DNA of 64,000 nucleotides from positions 1 to 64,000 of the forward strand of contig JAGBFU010000054.1 of assembly GCA_017936285.1 (NCBI GenBank). The letters run 5' to 3'. A program made the position numbers and the translations under genes. This stretch comes from Marinifilaceae bacterium. GTDB taxonomy: Bacteria; Bacteroidota; Bacteroidia; Bacteroidales; Marinifilaceae. How positions within the stretch are numbered: the stretch's first letter is position 1; every line of letters begins with the position of its first letter. The notes beneath the pieces were generated by a model, which was not told where the DNA came from, did not search any database, and saw only the letters and a program-made list of their open reading frames with translations. Below, piece after piece: positions 63,314 through 64,000 of the stretch.

Positions 63314-64000
63314 TTATTCCACTCTCTCGATTTGTGCGCCAATGGCGTTGAGTTTTTTCTCGATTTCAAGGTAGCCTCGATCAATCTGTTCAATGTTCTC
63401 AATAACACTCTTGCCTTGTGCCGATAGGGCTGCAATTAACAGTGCAATTCCTGCACGAATATCGGGCGAGGACATATTTGTTCCTCTTAGTTGTGCTGAG
63501 TGGTCCAGACCAATGACGGTTGCGCGGTGTGGGTCACAAAGAATAATCTGTGCTCCCATATCAATCAATTTATCCACGAAGAAGAGGCGGCTTTCAAACA
63601 TCTTTTGGTGAATCAAAACGCTTCCCTTAGCCTGAGTTGCAACTACAAGGAATACACTTAAAAGGTCAGGAGTTAATCCCGGCCATGGGGCATCGGCAAT
63701 AGTCAGGATAGAGCCATCAATAAAGTTGCCGATACGGTAGTGTTCTTGAGCGGGAATATGCAGGTCATCGCCAATCTCTTCGACAATGATTCCCATTTTT
63801 CTGAATGAGGCAGGAATTATTCCCAAATCCTTAATACCGGCATTCTTAATGGTGATATCTGAACCGGTCATAGCAGCCAAACCGATATAACTGCCAATTT
63901 CAATCATATCTGGCAGGCAGCGGTGTTCGCATCCGTGTAGTTTTTCAACTCCTTCAATAGTGAGCAGATTTGAGCCGATACCGGATATTTTTGCACCCAT
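63314..64000 (-). CDS. murA: UDP-GlcNAc 1-carboxyvinyltransferase (partial)
   Basis: The C-terminal 228 residues of MurA; the N-terminus lies beyond the window edge. The enzyme transfers enolpyruvate from PEP to UDP-GlcNAc, the first committed step of peptidoglycan synthesis. Family marks: GIGSNLLTIEGVEKLHG, PDMIEIGSYIGLAAMTGSD, PWPGLTPDLLSVFLVVATQA, and DIRAGIALLIAALSAQGKS near the end. The catalytic-Cys loop is outside the window or in the missing part, so completeness cannot be checked. Confidence 0.93.
   Translation of the reverse strand: MGAKISGIGSNLLTIEGVEKLHGCEHRCLPDMIEIGSYIGLAAMTGSDITIKNAGIKDLGIIPASFRKMGIIVEEIGDDLHIPAQEHYRIGNFIDGSILTIADAPWPGLTPDLLSVFLVVATQAKGSVLIHQKMFESRLFFVDKLIDMGAQIILCDPHRATVIGLDHSAQLRGTNMSSPDIRAGIALLIAALSAQGKSVIENIEQIDRGYLEIEKKLNAIGAQIERVE

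Overview
The window is a stretch of a Bacteroidales chromosome (phylum Bacteroidota). Several independent signs agree: promoters of the form TTTG - 19 bp - TAnnTTTG (four with perfect boxes and spacing, in front of two tRNA transcription units, rpmH and others), an ECF sigma / FecR / STN-SusC / SusD locus, BACON and PepSY-like (DUF2874) proteins, a DUF2723 membrane protein, a DUF4136 lipoprotein, many signal-peptidase-II lipoproteins, and a V-type rather than F-type ATPase operon. Species cannot be fixed from the sequence.

Layout. 1-3.9 kb: tRNA-Val, a thioesterase, yebC, tRNA-Lys, a conserved protein of unknown function, rpmH and a divergent sigma-70 factor. 3.9-9.2 kb: galactose genes (galM, an MFS sugar porter, galK) followed by pdxS-pdxT for pyridoxal phosphate. 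9.2-12.3 kb: two PepSY-like envelope proteins and an OmpR-type two-component system. 12.4-13.6 kb: pyrE and an SRPBCC protein. 13.6-18.0 kb: a small, partly decayed family of secreted proteins on the minus strand. 18.0-21.7 kb: a sugar-kinase-like protein and an NtrB/NtrC-type two-component system. 21.7-28.7 kb: a regulatory intergenic region with a repeat element, two identical palindromes and a sigma-54 promoter, then a four-gene MacAB-type exporter. 28.8-29.1 kb: three tRNAs (Leu, Leu, Gln). 29.2-35.5 kb: DUF2723 protein, prfB, and clpX/clpP on the other strand. 35.8-43.6 kb: threonine pathway (thrA, a phosphoglycerate-mutase-like presumed homoserine kinase, thrC), a GH127/GH146 arabinofuranosidase and a C_GCAxxG_C_C protein. 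43.6-52.8 kb: ECF sigma, FecR anti-sigma, SusC, SusD, BACON lipoprotein, TlpA-like lipoprotein. 52.9-55.5 kb: outer-membrane barrel, DUF4136 lipoprotein, ExbD and ExbB. 55.7-63.2 kb: V-type ATPase E-DUF2764-A-B-D-I-K. 63.3 kb to the edge: the C-terminal part of MurA.

How the parts work together. The best-supported regulatory unit is the sigma-54 module at 19.1-28.7 kb: an NtrC-type activator and its kinase are transcribed away from an exporter operon whose promoter has a near-consensus -24/-12 element and two identical palindromic sites 22 bp apart, upstream of it. The PUL-like locus at 43.6-52.8 kb has all parts of a trans-envelope ECF switch, and the ExbB/ExbD pair at 54.5-55.5 kb could energise such TonB-dependent uptake. 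The V-ATPase rotor subunit keeps, at a constant offset, the residues that bind sodium in the Enterococcus hirae enzyme, so it is probably sodium-coupled.

The least explained region is 13.6-18.0 kb: a Sel1-repeat protein and a secreted partner, followed by a diverged second copy of the partner, a shortened lipoprotein and a C-terminal remnant of a second Sel1-type protein. No CRISPR array, prophage, transposase or rRNA was seen.
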